A stretch of 64,000 nt of DNA, taken from Rhodovulum sulfidophilum DSM 1374 (lineage in GTDB: Bacteria; Pseudomonadota; Alphaproteobacteria; Rhodobacterales; Rhodobacteraceae). Below, in pieces: positions 35,624-44,429 of the stretch (within the stretch, counting starts at the first letter, position 1; every line of letters starts with the position of its first letter). A model generated the notes under the pieces. The model was not told the DNA's origin and ran no database searches. It saw only the letters and a program-made list of their open reading frames with translations. The stretch lies in the NCBI RefSeq assembly GCF_001633165.1, contig NZ_CP015418.1, positions 708,501 through 772,500 on the forward strand, in the 5' to 3' direction. The position numbers and the translations under genes are program-made.

Positions 35624-36105
35624 TGACGGCCCGCCTCTGCCATGTGGAACTCGACGATTCGAACATGCCGCCGCCGACGCCCGAGATCGAGCAGGAACGG
35701 AAGGTGGCGCTGTTCGACCTGATGGAGGACAATTCCTTCGCCCTGCCCGGGCGCGAGGACCGGCCGGCCCCGGCGGGCCCGTTCCGGCTGACGCTGTCGA
35801 TCCGGGAAAAGCGGCTGGTCTTCGACGTCCGGACCGAGACCAGCGACCCGGCGGCCGAATTCCATCTGTCGCTGTCGCCGTTCCGGCAGGCGGTGAAGGA
35901 TTACTGGCAGATCTGCGAAAGCTATTTCGACGCGGTGAAGCGCCTGCCGCCCAGCCAGATCGAGGCTATCGACATGGCCCGTCGCGGCATCCATAACGAG
36001 GGGGCCCGGCTGTTGCAGGAACGGCTGGAGGGCAAGGCGGATCTCGATATCGACACGGCAAGACGACTTTTCACCCTGATCTGCGTTCTGCATCACGGGG
36101 GATGA
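35620..36105 (+). CDS. UPF0262 family protein
   Basis: 161 residues (LCHVELDDSNMPPPTPEIEQ; FRLTLSIREKRLVFDVRTE; ARRGIHNEGARLLQERLEGK). Conserved alphaproteobacterial family of unknown function, typically just after hisD. Its start overlaps the hisD TGA. Confidence 0.92.
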   Translation: MMTARLCHVELDDSNMPPPTPEIEQERKVALFDLMEDNSFALPGREDRPAPAGPFRLTLSIREKRLVFDVRTETSDPAAEFHLSLSPFRQAVKDYWQICESYFDAVKRLPPSQIEAIDMARRGIHNEGARLLQERLEGKADLDIDTARRLFTLICVLHHGG

Positions 36106-36106
36106 G

Positions 36107-36574
36107 GTGACCGGGCAGCTGCCCTCCTCGGTACTTTTCTGTTGCGACCACAATTCCGTCCGCTCGCCGATGGCCGAGGGGCTGATGAAGAAATTCTATG
36201 GCCAGCGCGCCTATGTGCAGTCGGTCGGCGTCCATAACGACCGCGAGATCGACGGCTTCACCGTCAGCGTCTGCGACGAGATGGGGGTGAAGCTCGACCG
36301 CCACCGGGTGCGCTCCTTCGACGAGATGGAAGACTGGGGCGACGATCTGTCGGGCTTCGATCTGATCATCGCGCTCAGCCCCGCCAGCCTGCGCCGGGCG
36401 CAGGAGCTGACGCGCTATTACCATCTCGAGGTCGAATACTGGCCGGTGCTCGACCCGACCGGGCTGGGCGAGAGCCGGCCCGACAAGCTTGCGGCCTATC
36501 GCCAGACCCGCGACCAGATCGTGGACCGGCTGACCGGCCGTTTCGGCCCGCCGCGCAGAGGAGACGCGCCATGA
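36107..36574 (+). CDS. Low molecular weight protein tyrosine phosphatase-like
   Basis: 155 residues from a GTG start. P-loop CDHNSVRSPMAEG (C-x5-R-S) near the N-terminus and the general-acid Asp in WPVLDPTG, as in low-molecular-weight tyrosine phosphatases and arsenate reductases. The family Cys two before Arg is replaced by Val, which does not remove catalysis in this fold. Coupled to UPF0262 upstream. Confidence 0.85.
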   Translation: MTGQLPSSVLFCCDHNSVRSPMAEGLMKKFYGQRAYVQSVGVHNDREIDGFTVSVCDEMGVKLDRHRVRSFDEMEDWGDDLSGFDLIIALSPASLRRAQELTRYYHLEVEYWPVLDPTGLGESRPDKLAAYRQTRDQIVDRLTGRFGPPRRGDAP

Positions 36575-36978
36575 CCCGTGACGTGACCCGCGACACCATC
36601 GCCCGCTATTTCGTCGCCTTCAATGCGGGCGATACCGAGGCCATGCTGGCCGAACTGACCGAGGATGTCGAACATCATGTGAACGAAGGCCGGATCCGGC
36701 GCGGCAAGGCGCTGTTCGCCGAGTTCTGCGCCCACATGTCGCGCTGTTACCGCGAGACCCTGACCGATCTGGTGATTTTCACCGGCGACGAGGGCGACCG
36801 CGCCGCCGCCGAATTCGTCGTGAACGGCACCTATCTGGAAATCGATGCGGGCCTGCCCGAGGCCCGGGGCCAGAGCTACCGGCTGCCCGCCGGGTCCTTC
36901 TTCACCCTGCGGCAGGGCCGCATCGCCCGGATCACCACCTATTACAACCTCGCCGACTGGCTGGGGCAGGTGCGATGA
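36571..36978 (+). CDS. NTF2-like / SnoaL-type protein
   Basis: 135 residues with an NTF2-like cone fold pattern (TIARYFVAFNAGDTEAMLAEL; VEHHVNEGRIRRGKALFAEF; SFFTLRQGRIARITTYYNLA). Members are isomerases, hydrolases or ligand carriers; the substrate is not predictable. Linked by ATGA overlaps to genes on both sides. Confidence 0.8.
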   Translation: MTRDVTRDTIARYFVAFNAGDTEAMLAELTEDVEHHVNEGRIRRGKALFAEFCAHMSRCYRETLTDLVIFTGDEGDRAAAEFVVNGTYLEIDAGLPEARGQSYRLPAGSFFTLRQGRIARITTYYNLADWLGQVR

Positions 36979-37586
36979 GCCCCGAGATGAGCCCCGGGAT
37001 GAGCCTCGGGATCCGGACCCTGACCGGCGCCGGGATCGAGGCCGCGCTGGACGATCTCGCCCGGCTCCGGATCGCGGTCTTCCGCGACTGGCCCTATCTC
37101 TATGACGGCGATCGCGACTACGAACGGCGCTACATGGCCAGCTATCGCGACAATCCGCGCGCGATCCTTGTCGGGGCCTTTGCCGGGGAACAGCTGGTCG
37201 GTGCAGCCACCGGCACGCCGATGGAGGATCATGCCGAGGGCTTTGCCGGTGCCTTCGCGGACAGCGGGCTTGATCTGTCCGACATCTTCTACTGTGCCGA
37301 AAGCGTGCTGTTGCCGGATTGGCGCGGCCAGGGCGCGGGCCATGCCTTCTTCGAGGCGCGCGAGGCACAGGGTCGCAGGCTCGGCCGCCGCTACAGCGCC
37401 TTCTGTTCCGTGATCCGCCCCGAAGACCATCCGCGCCGCCCCGAAGGGTACCGGCCGCTTGACGGGTTCTGGCGCAAGCGCGGCTATGCGCCCCTGCCCG
37501 GCGTCGTTGCCGAATTCGACTGGAAGGATATCGACGACGAGGCCCCGACCCGCCACCGGCTGCAATTCTGGATCCGGGAGCTATGA
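36975..37586 (+). CDS. GNAT-family N-acetyltransferase
   Basis: 203 residues. Acetyl-CoA loop region VLLPDWRGQGAGHAFF and C-terminal GYAPLPGVVAEFDWKDID. The N-terminus has three in-frame ATGs inside a 12-base tandem repeat (MSPEMSPGMSLG), so the exact start is ambiguous; the first is taken because it overlaps the previous TGA. Substrate unknown. Confidence 0.82.
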   Translation: MSPEMSPGMSLGIRTLTGAGIEAALDDLARLRIAVFRDWPYLYDGDRDYERRYMASYRDNPRAILVGAFAGEQLVGAATGTPMEDHAEGFAGAFADSGLDLSDIFYCAESVLLPDWRGQGAGHAFFEAREAQGRRLGRRYSAFCSVIRPEDHPRRPEGYRPLDGFWRKRGYAPLPGVVAEFDWKDIDDEAPTRHRLQFWIREL

Positions 37587-38491
37587 CGGCGGGCGCCATC
37601 AAGATCGCCGCCGCCGCCTATCCCATCGACCGGCTCGACAGCTGGGCGGGATATGAGGACAAGCTGACCGCCTGGGTCGCCGAGGCCGCCGGGGCAGGCG
37701 CCGATCTGCTGGTCTTTCCCGAATATGGCGCGATGGAACTGGCCATGCTCGACGGCGCGGCCGCAGCGGCCGATCTCGAGGCCTCGCTGGTCGCGGTCTC
37801 GGCCCGGTGTGAGCAGGCCTCGGCCCTTCACGCCCGGCTGGCAAGCGAACATGGCGTCCATATCCTCGGCGCCAGCGCCCCGGTCTGGCAGGGCACGCGC
37901 CCGGTGAACCGGGCCCGGCTGTTCGGGCCGCGGGGCGAGGCCGGGCATCAGGACAAGCAGATCATGACCCGCTTCGAGCGCGAGGACTGGAACGTCCATC
38001 CGGGCGGGCCGCTGGCGCTGTTCGATACCGCGCTGGGGCGGATCGGCGTGCTGATCTGCTATGACTGCGAATTCCCGCTGCTGGCCCGTGCGCTGGTCGA
38101 GGCCGGGGCCGAGATCCTGCTTGTGCCCTCCTGCACCGACACGCTGGCGGGTTACTGGCGGGTCAGGATCGGTGCCATGGCCCGCGCGCTGGAAGGACAA
38201 TGCGTCGTGGTCCAGTCGCCGATCCTGGGCGAGGCGCCCTGGTGCCCGGCGGTCGACGTCAATATCGGTGCCGCCGCCATCTATGGCCCGCCCGATACCG
38301 GCTTTCCCCCGACCGGCATTCTGGCCGAAGGCGCGCTGAATGCGCCGGGCTGGGTCTATGCCGAAATCGACCGCGCGGAGATCGCCCGGGTCCGTACCGC
38401 CGGGCAGGTCCTGAACCGCGCCCACTGGCCTGAACAGAGCCTTTTCAGCGACACGGTGGTCCGGGTTCCGTTTCACGCATTTACGACTTGA
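37583..38491 (+). CDS. Carbon-nitrogen hydrolase (nitrilase superfamily)
   Basis: 302 residues. Catalytic triad visible: Glu in LLVFPEYGAMEL, Lys in GHQDKQIMTRFE, Cys in VLICYDCEFPLLAR. Likely an omega-amidase or aliphatic amidase type enzyme; the exact substrate is not predictable. The tight operon with a GNAT upstream suggests action on an amine or amide metabolite (inference). Confidence 0.88.
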   Translation: MTAGAIKIAAAAYPIDRLDSWAGYEDKLTAWVAEAAGAGADLLVFPEYGAMELAMLDGAAAAADLEASLVAVSARCEQASALHARLASEHGVHILGASAPVWQGTRPVNRARLFGPRGEAGHQDKQIMTRFEREDWNVHPGGPLALFDTALGRIGVLICYDCEFPLLARALVEAGAEILLVPSCTDTLAGYWRVRIGAMARALEGQCVVVQSPILGEAPWCPAVDVNIGAAAIYGPPDTGFPPTGILAEGALNAPGWVYAEIDRAEIARVRTAGQVLNRAHWPEQSLFSDTVVRVPFHAFTT

Positions 38492-38507
38492 ATTATTGCC
38501 TGATCGG

Positions 38508-38523
38508 GCGCATGTACATGCGC
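38508..38523. promoter_or_regulatory. 16-bp perfect palindrome upstream of infA
   Basis: GCGCATGTACATGCGC, 17 bp after the nitrilase-family stop codon and next to the terminator stem. Could be a protein-binding site or a cruciform. Confidence 0.5.
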
Positions 38524-38555
38524 GCCCGGAACCCTTCCGGGCTTGCCCCTTTTTG
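38524..38555 (+). terminator. Terminator or attenuator before infA
   Basis: GCCCGGAA-CCC-TTCCGGGC perfect 8-bp stem, then TTGCCCCTTTTT. The T-run ends in the infA ribosome binding site (TTGGAGTG), so it may end the upstream operon and also act as a leader structure for infA. Confidence 0.7.
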
Positions 38556-38563
38556 GAGTGACC

Positions 38564-38782
38564 ATGGCCAAGGAAGAAATGCTCGAATTTCCCGGCGTCG
38601 TGAAGGAACTCCTGCCGAATGCGACGTTTCGGGTCGAGCTGGAAAACGGCCATGAGATTATCGCGCATACGGCGGGAAAGATGCGCAAGAACCGCATCCG
38701 TGTTCTGGCCGGCGACCGGGTTCAAGTCGAAATGACCCCTTACGATCTGACCAAGGGTCGGATCAATTACCGCTTCAAGTAA
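38564..38782 (+). CDS. infA: Translation initiation factor IF-1
   Basis: 72 residues, full length. [20 protein letters not shown] start and [16 protein letters not shown] end are near-invariant. Single OB fold binding the ribosomal A site. Start at 38564 with GGAG upstream. Followed after 3 bp by maf. Confidence 0.99.
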   Translation: MAKEEMLEFPGVVKELLPNATFRVELENGHEIIAHTAGKMRKNRIRVLAGDRVQVEMTPYDLTKGRINYRFK

Positions 38783-38785
38783 GCC

Positions 38786-39364
38786 TTGAGGCTGATCCTA
38801 GGCTCTCAGAGCCCGCGCCGGAAACAGCTTCTGGCGCAGATCGGGGTGGTCCCCGATGACGTGCGTCCCGCCGATATCGACGAAACGCCCCATCGGGGTG
38901 AGCTTCCCCGTCCCTATTGCATCCGGCTGGCGGCCGAGAAGGCCCGCGCGGTTGCCGCCGCCAGTGACGAACTGGTGCTGTCCGCCGATACCACCGTGGC
39001 GCTGGGACGGCGCATTCTCGGGAAGCCCGCAGATGCGGGCGAGGCGGCGGCCTTCCTCTATGCGATGTCGGGCCGGCGGCACCGGGTGGTGACCGCCGTC
39101 GCGCTGCGTCTGGGCGACCGGATCTGGGAGCGCGACGTCGTGACCCAGGTCCGCATGAAGCAGCTGACCGATGCCGAGATCAACGCCTATCTCGCCTCGG
39201 GCGAGTGGCAGGGCAAGGCGGGCGGCTACGGCATTCAGGGCCGTGCCGGGGCCTTCGTGCCCTGGATCGGCGGGTCGTTCACGGCTGTTGTCGGCCTGCC
39301 TTTGGCCGAAACCGCGACGCTTCTGCGCGCCGCGGGCTATCCTCTGGACGCGGAGCGCATATGA
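38786..39364 (+). CDS. maf: Maf-like nucleoside triphosphate pyrophosphatase
   Basis: 192 residues. [18 protein letters not shown] start, [18 protein letters not shown] and [19 protein letters not shown] are Maf hallmarks. Hydrolyses non-canonical or excess NTPs. The start is a TTG three bases after infA, so translation is probably coupled. ATGA overlap with the next gene. Confidence 0.95.
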   Translation: MRLILGSQSPRRKQLLAQIGVVPDDVRPADIDETPHRGELPRPYCIRLAAEKARAVAAASDELVLSADTTVALGRRILGKPADAGEAAAFLYAMSGRRHRVVTAVALRLGDRIWERDVVTQVRMKQLTDAEINAYLASGEWQGKAGGYGIQGRAGAFVPWIGGSFTAVVGLPLAETATLLRAAGYPLDAERI

Positions 39365-40401
39365 ACGGACGCAGCATCCTGCTTGACGAGATCGGCGGCC
39401 GGAAGGCCGCGGCCCTGCTCGAGGACGGCCGGCTTGCCGATCTGCTGATCGATCCGCCGGACGAGCGCCCGATGCCGGGCGCGATCCTCCGCGGCGTCGT
39501 CGACCGCCAGATGAAGGGCCAGGGCGGGGTCTTCCTGCGCCTGCCCGACGGCGCCCGCGCCTTCCTGAAACAGGCCCGCGGTCTGCGCCCGGGCCAGGGC
39601 CTGCTGGTGCAGGTCACCGGCTATGCCGAAGAAAGCAAGGCGGTGCCGGTCACGCCGCGTTTCCTGTTCAAGAGCCGCTACGCGATCCTCACCCCCGAGG
39701 CGCCCGGGCTGAACGTCTCGCGCGCGATCCGCGACGAGGACGCCCGCGACCGGCTGCTGGAGCTTTTGCATGACGGCATGGCGGGCGCACCCGACGGGCT
39801 TGGCGCGATCCTGCGCTCGGCCGCCGAGCTCGCCGATCCCGAGGCTGTCGCCGAGGACATCGCCGCGCAGCTGGCGCTGGCCACCGCGATCCTTGCCGAA
39901 CCCGCCGATGGTGCGCCCGAGCTTTTCCTCGACGGACCCGATGCCCATACGCTGGCCTGGCGCGACTGGCCCGGCCCGGATGAGCTGGACGACAGCGCCG
40001 GATGTTTCGCCACCCGCGGGGTTCTCGAGGCGATTGACGCGCTTTCCGGTCCCGAAACCTTGCCGGGCGGGGGCAGCGTCCATGTCGAGCCCACCCGTGC
40101 GCTGACAGCGGTCGATGTGAATACCGGTTCCGACAGTTCGCCCGCGGCCGGGCTCAAGGCCAATATCGCCGCCGCCCGCGCTCTGCCGCGCCTGCTGCGT
40201 CTGCGCGGCCTTGCAGGCCAGGTCGTGGTCGATTTCGCGCCGATGCCCAAGAAGGACCGGGTGGCGCTGGAACAGGTTATGAAGGCCGCCTTCCGCGCCG
40301 ATGCGGTCGAGACGACCTTTGTCGGCTGGACCCCGCTCGGCCATGCCGAACTGACCCGCAAGCGCGAACGCCTGCCTCTGACCGAGACGCTGCCGAGATG
40401 A
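39361..40401 (+). CDS. Ribonuclease E/G family protein (short form)
   Basis: 346 residues, shorter than RNase E or typical RNase G. N-terminal S1-like region ([20 protein letters not shown]), catalytic Asp pair in [14 protein letters not shown] and [14 protein letters not shown]. The zinc-link Cys motif and scaffold tail are absent. Conserved infA-maf-RNase-yacG order in Rhodobacterales. Confidence 0.9.
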   Translation: MNGRSILLDEIGGRKAAALLEDGRLADLLIDPPDERPMPGAILRGVVDRQMKGQGGVFLRLPDGARAFLKQARGLRPGQGLLVQVTGYAEESKAVPVTPRFLFKSRYAILTPEAPGLNVSRAIRDEDARDRLLELLHDGMAGAPDGLGAILRSAAELADPEAVAEDIAAQLALATAILAEPADGAPELFLDGPDAHTLAWRDWPGPDELDDSAGCFATRGVLEAIDALSGPETLPGGGSVHVEPTRALTAVDVNTGSDSSPAAGLKANIAAARALPRLLRLRGLAGQVVVDFAPMPKKDRVALEQVMKAAFRADAVETTFVGWTPLGHAELTRKRERLPLTETLPR

Positions 40402-40577
40402 CCTGTCCCGTCTGCAAGAAGCCCACCGACCCGGCCTACCGCCCGTTCTGCTCGCGCCGCTGTGCCGATGTCGATCTGGGCCGCTGGCTGACCGGTGGCT
40501 ATGCCCTTCCCGGCGATCCCGCCGAACCGACCGAGCCCGATGACGAGCCCCCGCCATCCCCGTCATGGCGGCATTGA
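40398..40577 (+). CDS. yacG: DNA gyrase inhibitor YacG-like zinc protein
   Basis: 59 residues with the Cys4 zinc site CPVCKKP...[15 protein letters not shown], followed by an acidic tail. YacG binds and inhibits gyrase in E. coli. Coupled by ATGA to the RNase gene. Confidence 0.92.
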   Translation: MTCPVCKKPTDPAYRPFCSRRCADVDLGRWLTGGYALPGDPAEPTEPDDEPPPSPSWRH

Positions 40578-40690
40578 GCCCGGTCGGTCGGAGGTTGCGA
40601 AAAAATACCCCGAAATCGTTTCGGACCCTCTGGACAGCCCCCCGGCTGTCGCCTAAACACCTGCCACCCGAAGCCGCGCGCTTCACCCAT

Positions 40691-40765
40691 GCCCGGGTAG
40701 CTCAGGGGTAGAGCAGTGGATTGAAAATCCTCGTGTCGGTGGTTCGATTCCGCCCCCGGGCACCA
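40691..40765 (+). tRNA. tRNA-Phe (anticodon GAA)
   Basis: GCCCGGG acceptor, TAGCTC D-arm, anticodon loop TTGAAAA (GAA), TTCGATT T-loop, CCCGGGC acceptor, A and encoded CCA. Its 3' end is the likely integration target of the island that follows. Confidence 0.97.
40750..40765. other. Putative attL (3' end of tRNA-Phe)
   Basis: CCGCCCCCGGGCACCA, matched with one change at 55,061-55,076. The integrase gene starts about 145 bp downstream, the usual layout for tRNA-site integrases. Confidence 0.6.
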
Positions 40766-40908
40766 TTCCAAAACGCACACACGCGCATAGTTGCGCAAAA
40801 CCCCGCAAACAAAGGGCCGCGACGGTCCCCACGCCATACCCATACTTGCCCATGCGCGCCGGTTTCGCGCATCTTGCTCCCCACGGACTACGCATGTGGG
40901 GAATGGCG

Positions 40909-41874
40909 GTGGCGAGTATAACCCGGTACAAGGCTGGCTGGCGCGCGCAGGTCGCGCGCGACGGGATTCGGCGATCCAAGGTATTCGAGATCAAGCGCGA
41001 GGCACAGGACTGGGCCGCCCGGCAAGAATATCTGATCAAGAACGCAGAGAAAGAGGCAAGCGCGCAGCCCTTCGGCGACGTTTTGATCCGGTATGCGCGA
41101 GAGGTCAGCCCGACCAAGCGCGGCGAACGCTGGGAGGTGCTGCGCCTGAAGAGCATCGCGGCGGATCGGCTAGGCCAGGTCCGCCTGCGGGACCTGACAG
41201 CGACCAGCCTTGCCGACTGGCGGGACCGGCGTCTGCGCGAGGTCGCCCCCTCCTCTGTGCGGCGGGAAATGAACCTGCTCGGCGCAGTTCTGACACGGGC
41301 GCGTAAAGAGTGGGGATTGCTATCCGCGAACCCCATCGAGGACGTGCGCAAACCGGCCGAGCCGCCGCCGCGCGATAGGCTGCCGACGCAGGATGAAATC
41401 GACCGGCTGGCCCATGTGGCTGGCGACGACCTGTCCACGGCCCAGGGGCGAACCTTCCATGCGTTCCGGTTCGCGTGCGAGACAGCCATGAGGGCCGGAG
41501 AGATCGCCAGCCTCGAATGGGACCGGATCGACCTCAAGGCGCGTGTGGCGCGCCTGCCGATGACGAAGAACGGGCATGCGCGGGACGTGCCGCTTTCTTC
41601 TGAGGCCGTCGCGCTGCTTGAGGCGCTGCCCAAGATGTCACCGGTGTTCGGACTGACGCCCCGACAAATCGACGCGCTTTGGCGCAAGGTCAGGGGCAAG
41701 GCCGCGGTCGAGGGGCTGAGGTTCCACGACAGCCGTGCGTTCGCCCTCACGCGATTATCGGCGAAAGTCGACGCGCTGACGCTCGCCAAGATCTCTGGGC
41801 ACCGCGATTTGTCCATCTTGCTCAATGCCTATTACCGTGAGACGGCGGCCGATATTGCGAAGAAGCTGGGCTAG
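40909..41874 (+). CDS. int: Tyrosine recombinase / phage-type integrase
   Basis: 321 residues. N-terminal DNA-binding part (ASITRYKAGWRAQVARDGI), core-binding domain, then catalytic residues: Arg in AMRAGEIASLEWD, Lys in TKNGHARDV, HxxR-type FHDSRAFALTRL, His in SGHRDLSILLNAYYR with the final Tyr. A GTG at 40909 is chosen with GGGGA upstream; in-frame ATGs at 40894 and 40903 are alternatives. Directly follows tRNA-Phe, so it probably inserted this island there. Confidence 0.9.
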   Translation: MASITRYKAGWRAQVARDGIRRSKVFEIKREAQDWAARQEYLIKNAEKEASAQPFGDVLIRYAREVSPTKRGERWEVLRLKSIAADRLGQVRLRDLTATSLADWRDRRLREVAPSSVRREMNLLGAVLTRARKEWGLLSANPIEDVRKPAEPPPRDRLPTQDEIDRLAHVAGDDLSTAQGRTFHAFRFACETAMRAGEIASLEWDRIDLKARVARLPMTKNGHARDVPLSSEAVALLEALPKMSPVFGLTPRQIDALWRKVRGKAAVEGLRFHDSRAFALTRLSAKVDALTLAKISGHRDLSILLNAYYRETAADIAKKLG

Positions 41875-42098
41875 TCCAGGCGGACGCGCCGGGCCTTGCC
41901 GACGCCACGGGCTTCCACGCGTCCGTCCGAGATCCAGCGGCGCACCGTGCTGTCCGTGACGCGGTAGTGCCGGGCCGCCTCGCTGACTGTGCCCCATTCG
42001 CGTTTCGGCGGCTCGGGCCGTTTCAGGGCTTCGCGCAGCATTTCCTCGATGCGGTCGAGGCGGCTCTGGTCAATGACGATCAGTTGCGGTTCAGCCAT
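41871..42098 (-). CDS. Excisionase-like HTH protein
   Basis: 75 residues. MAEPQLIVIDQSRLDRIEEM, then a MerR/Xis-type winged HTH (TVSEAARHYRVTDSTVRRWI). Convergent with, and overlapping, the integrase stop by four bases. Likely directionality factor for the island or a phage regulator. Confidence 0.75.
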   Translation of the reverse strand: MAEPQLIVIDQSRLDRIEEMLREALKRPEPPKREWGTVSEAARHYRVTDSTVRRWISDGRVEARGVGKARRVRLD

Positions 42099-42318
42099 CG
42101 TCCTGGCCCTCCACACGCTCGATGTGAACGATCCGGCCGGTCCTGTCCGTGAACCAGCGAATGCGTGGCCCGCCGCGGACTGTTGCCTCGCTTACCAGCG
42201 GATCAGTGTCGGTTAACGCCCGGATAATTCGCCCGCCACACTCCCATCCGATGCGGGCGAGGACTGCAAAACCAAAAGCGCCTGCGATTGCCCAAAGCGT
42301 CCGAAACACGTCAGGCAT
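42091..42318 (-). CDS. Small membrane protein (75 aa)
   Basis: One N-terminal hydrophobic helix (LWAIAGAFGFAVLARIG) then a soluble basic tail. Overlaps the HTH gene start by eight bases and the upstream gene's end by eight, so the three form a minus-strand operon. No family recognised. Confidence 0.55.
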   Translation of the reverse strand: MPDVFRTLWAIAGAFGFAVLARIGWECGGRIIRALTDTDPLVSEATVRGGPRIRWFTDRTGRIVHIERVEGQDDG

Positions 42319-42838
42319 CGGCCTTTCCCTCCTTCATGGCGCAATCGACCAGCTCGGCGACGGCTTCGCGGAACGCCTTGTCCGCGGGATCTTCGACCGG
42401 CTTCGGAAAGGCGTCCGAGGCCCGGCAGATACCGCCGCCGCATCCCAGGCTGTCAGTCACCAGCTCGCCACAGGCGGGGCAGATCCGGGGCTCGGCTGGC
42501 GGTTGCCCGGCCTCCGGATCGCCCAGCAGAAGCCGCTCCGCGCGGCGTGGATCGTCGGCCAGGCGCAGCCGCCAGCAGAGCTTGACGGCGGCCATCACGC
42601 CCGCGCGATAGCGCAGATCCTCGCCGAGCTCGGCCTCGATCCGGTCGAGCCCCCAGCGCAGCGCGCGCTTGATGTCCGGTGCCCAGCTGCCGCCCAGAAG
42701 CGCGCTGCGGATCAGGTCGCGGCCGAAGAGCCGGATCACGTCCTTGCCGTCATCGCGGACGATCAGCCGGGCCTCGGCCGGGGTCGCTTCAGCCTCGAAC
42801 CGGCCGAAGCTGCGGGTGAGGGTCTCAGACGGCATCAT
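42311..42838 (-). CDS. Phage-related hypothetical protein with Cys cluster
   Basis: 175 residues from ATG 42838. Helical N-terminal half (DVIRLFGRDLIRSALLGGSW), C-terminal Cys cluster CPACGELVTDSLGCGGGIC that could bind zinc. Overlaps the end of the methylase remnant by 14 bases. Unknown function. Confidence 0.55.
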   Translation of the reverse strand: MMPSETLTRSFGRFEAEATPAEARLIVRDDGKDVIRLFGRDLIRSALLGGSWAPDIKRALRWGLDRIEAELGEDLRYRAGVMAAVKLCWRLRLADDPRRAERLLLGDPEAGQPPAEPRICPACGELVTDSLGCGGGICRASDAFPKPVEDPADKAFREAVAELVDCAMKEGKADA

Positions 42839-43508
42839 GGGCCTCCTCTGCTTGCCGGGGCGCGGCCAGGTGGGGACAATTGGCGGCGATGATCGCGGCC
42901 GCGACGGGCGGGCAGACCGAGTTGCCGCAGCAGCTGATCTGCACATCCTTGGAAAACGGGCGGAAGGTGGGCTCGTCACTGTCGAGCCCCTCCCAGGTGC
43001 CCTCGATCACGTAGTCGGGCGGGAAGCCTTGCGCGTTGAACAGCTCGCGCGGGCTCAGCATCCGCATGCCGATATCGATCACGACGAAGCTCTGCCCGTC
43101 GATCTCGAGCGTGACGAATTCGCCGCCGTCCCAGGCACCATGGGCGCGCAGGAACTCGGCTACCTCGCGCGCCCTCGCCTCGTGTTCCCGGGCGAAGGGT
43201 GGCGCGGCCAGATCGGCCTGCATGTGCCCCAAGCGGTCCTTGACCGTCACCGTGTGGCAGGGCGCGTCCATCCGGGCGCCGTCGCCGGTGCCGTAGTATT
43301 TCGCGAACCAGGCCGCGACCGGCGTCTGGTGGCTGCCGCTGGCGGCCACCGTCGACAGGGGCGCGCGCGGGTCATGCCCGGCATGGGCGGCCATGCGCGG
43401 CCCGCCGTTCTGCTGCGCGAGGAAGGCCGCCACCGGGTATTGCTTCACGCCGCCCGCGACCACGGTGTTCAGCGGCGCGCCGATGTCGAGCGCGCGCGGC
43501 GCCTGAAG
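42825..43508 (-). pseudogene. DNA cytosine methyltransferase, C-terminal part only
   Basis: The minus-strand translation shows the C-terminal region of a phage-type cytosine-5 methylase: three PLNTVVA / PLSTVAA / PCHTVTV repeats, MRMLSPRELFNAQGFPPDYV, and FSKDVQISCCGNSVCPPVAA (motifs IX-X). The N-terminal half with the PCQ catalytic loop and SAM motif I is absent. The similarity stops near 43,505, exactly where the lysozyme gene on the other strand also loses its start. Not functional. Confidence 0.75.
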
Positions 43509-43940
43509 ACAGAGGCCTATCTCGACATCGTGGGCGTGCCGACCGTCTGTTTCGGCGAAACCCGCGGCGTGGAGATCGGCGACAGCTACACGCCCGCCGA
43601 GTGCCGGGCGATGTTCGCCGGGCGGCTCGCGGAGGTCGAGGCCGGGCTCGACCGGCTGATCGCGGATCCCCTCGAGGACCGGATCCCGGACCGGAGCTAT
43701 GTGGGCATTCTGGACTGGGCCTATAATGTGGGCCTTGGGGCGGCGGCGCGCTCGACCCTGATCCGGAAGCTCAATGCGGGCGATCTGCGCGGCGCCTGCA
43801 ATGAGCTCCCGCGCTGGCGTTTTGCGGGCGGCAAGGGCATTCGCGGCCTCCTGATCCGCCGCAACAAGGCCCGCCAGCTCTGCCATGAGGGGCTCGACGG
43901 GATCCCGGCCGAGGTGCCGTTCCGCTGGGGCGGCGCATGA
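43503..43940 (+). pseudogene. GH24 phage lysozyme lacking its N-terminus
   Basis: From about 43,505 the translation LKTEAYLDIVGVPTVCFGET is the T4-type endolysin core; it continues YVGILDWAYNVGLGAAARST and ends at 43,940. The start and the EG(L/C) segment that carries the catalytic Glu are missing, replaced by methylase sequence of the opposite strand. The remaining frame is intact but should be inactive. Coupled by ATGA to the spanin-like gene. Confidence 0.8.
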
Positions 43941-44266
43941 GGGTGCTCCTCGCGGCGCTGCTGCTGGCCGGATGCGGCGGGCTGCCGGTCCCGCTCGGCC
44001 CCAACGTCGCCGCGAATGTCCAGGCCGGGGCCGAGAACGTCCAGGGGCAGAAGGTCGAGAACGCGCCTTCCATCCTTCGGCCCCGCGCCCGCGAGATCCG
44101 CCAGGAGCAATCCGAGAACCGCCTCCGCGCCGACCGCGTCGAGACCGTCATCGTCAATGTCATCCCGCCCTGGATCGTCCTGGTCGCGCTGATCGGATGG
44201 ATCGCCCCCTCGCCGGGCGAGATCGGGCGGCGGATCGCGGAAGCGATCACGCGCCGCCGGACCTGA
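43937..44266 (+). CDS. Candidate unimolecular spanin (u-spanin)
   Basis: 109 residues. N-terminal lipoprotein signal MRVLLAALLLAGC with Cys 13, a coiled, charged middle (REIRQEQSENRLRADRVETV) and a C-terminal transmembrane helix (VIPPWIVLVALIGWIAP). This layout, outer-membrane lipid anchor plus inner-membrane anchor in one chain, is that of u-spanins, which fuse the two membranes in phage lysis. Position directly after an endolysin supports the role. Topology is predicted only. Confidence 0.6.
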   Translation: MRVLLAALLLAGCGGLPVPLGPNVAANVQAGAENVQGQKVENAPSILRPRAREIRQEQSENRLRADRVETVIVNVIPPWIVLVALIGWIAPSPGEIGRRIAEAITRRRT

Positions 44267-44429
44267 GAGCTTCGCCAGGGCGGACATTCACCCCACCTCG
44301 GAACCGTTTCAGCAGGATCCTGGAAGTTTGGGCGGACTACTGACGTTCGTGCTCGACGCCGCGGATTGCGCGGTTTCCCTGTAGCAGCCGTTCAGCAGCT
44401 CGCCGCGCCGTCTGGAAGGGATTGATCGC

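Noticed and set aside
43502..43940. Longer plus-strand frame from 42,669 covering the lysozyme
   Set aside because: The first 277 codons are antisense to two minus-strand phage genes; only the part after about 43,503 has lysozyme motifs.
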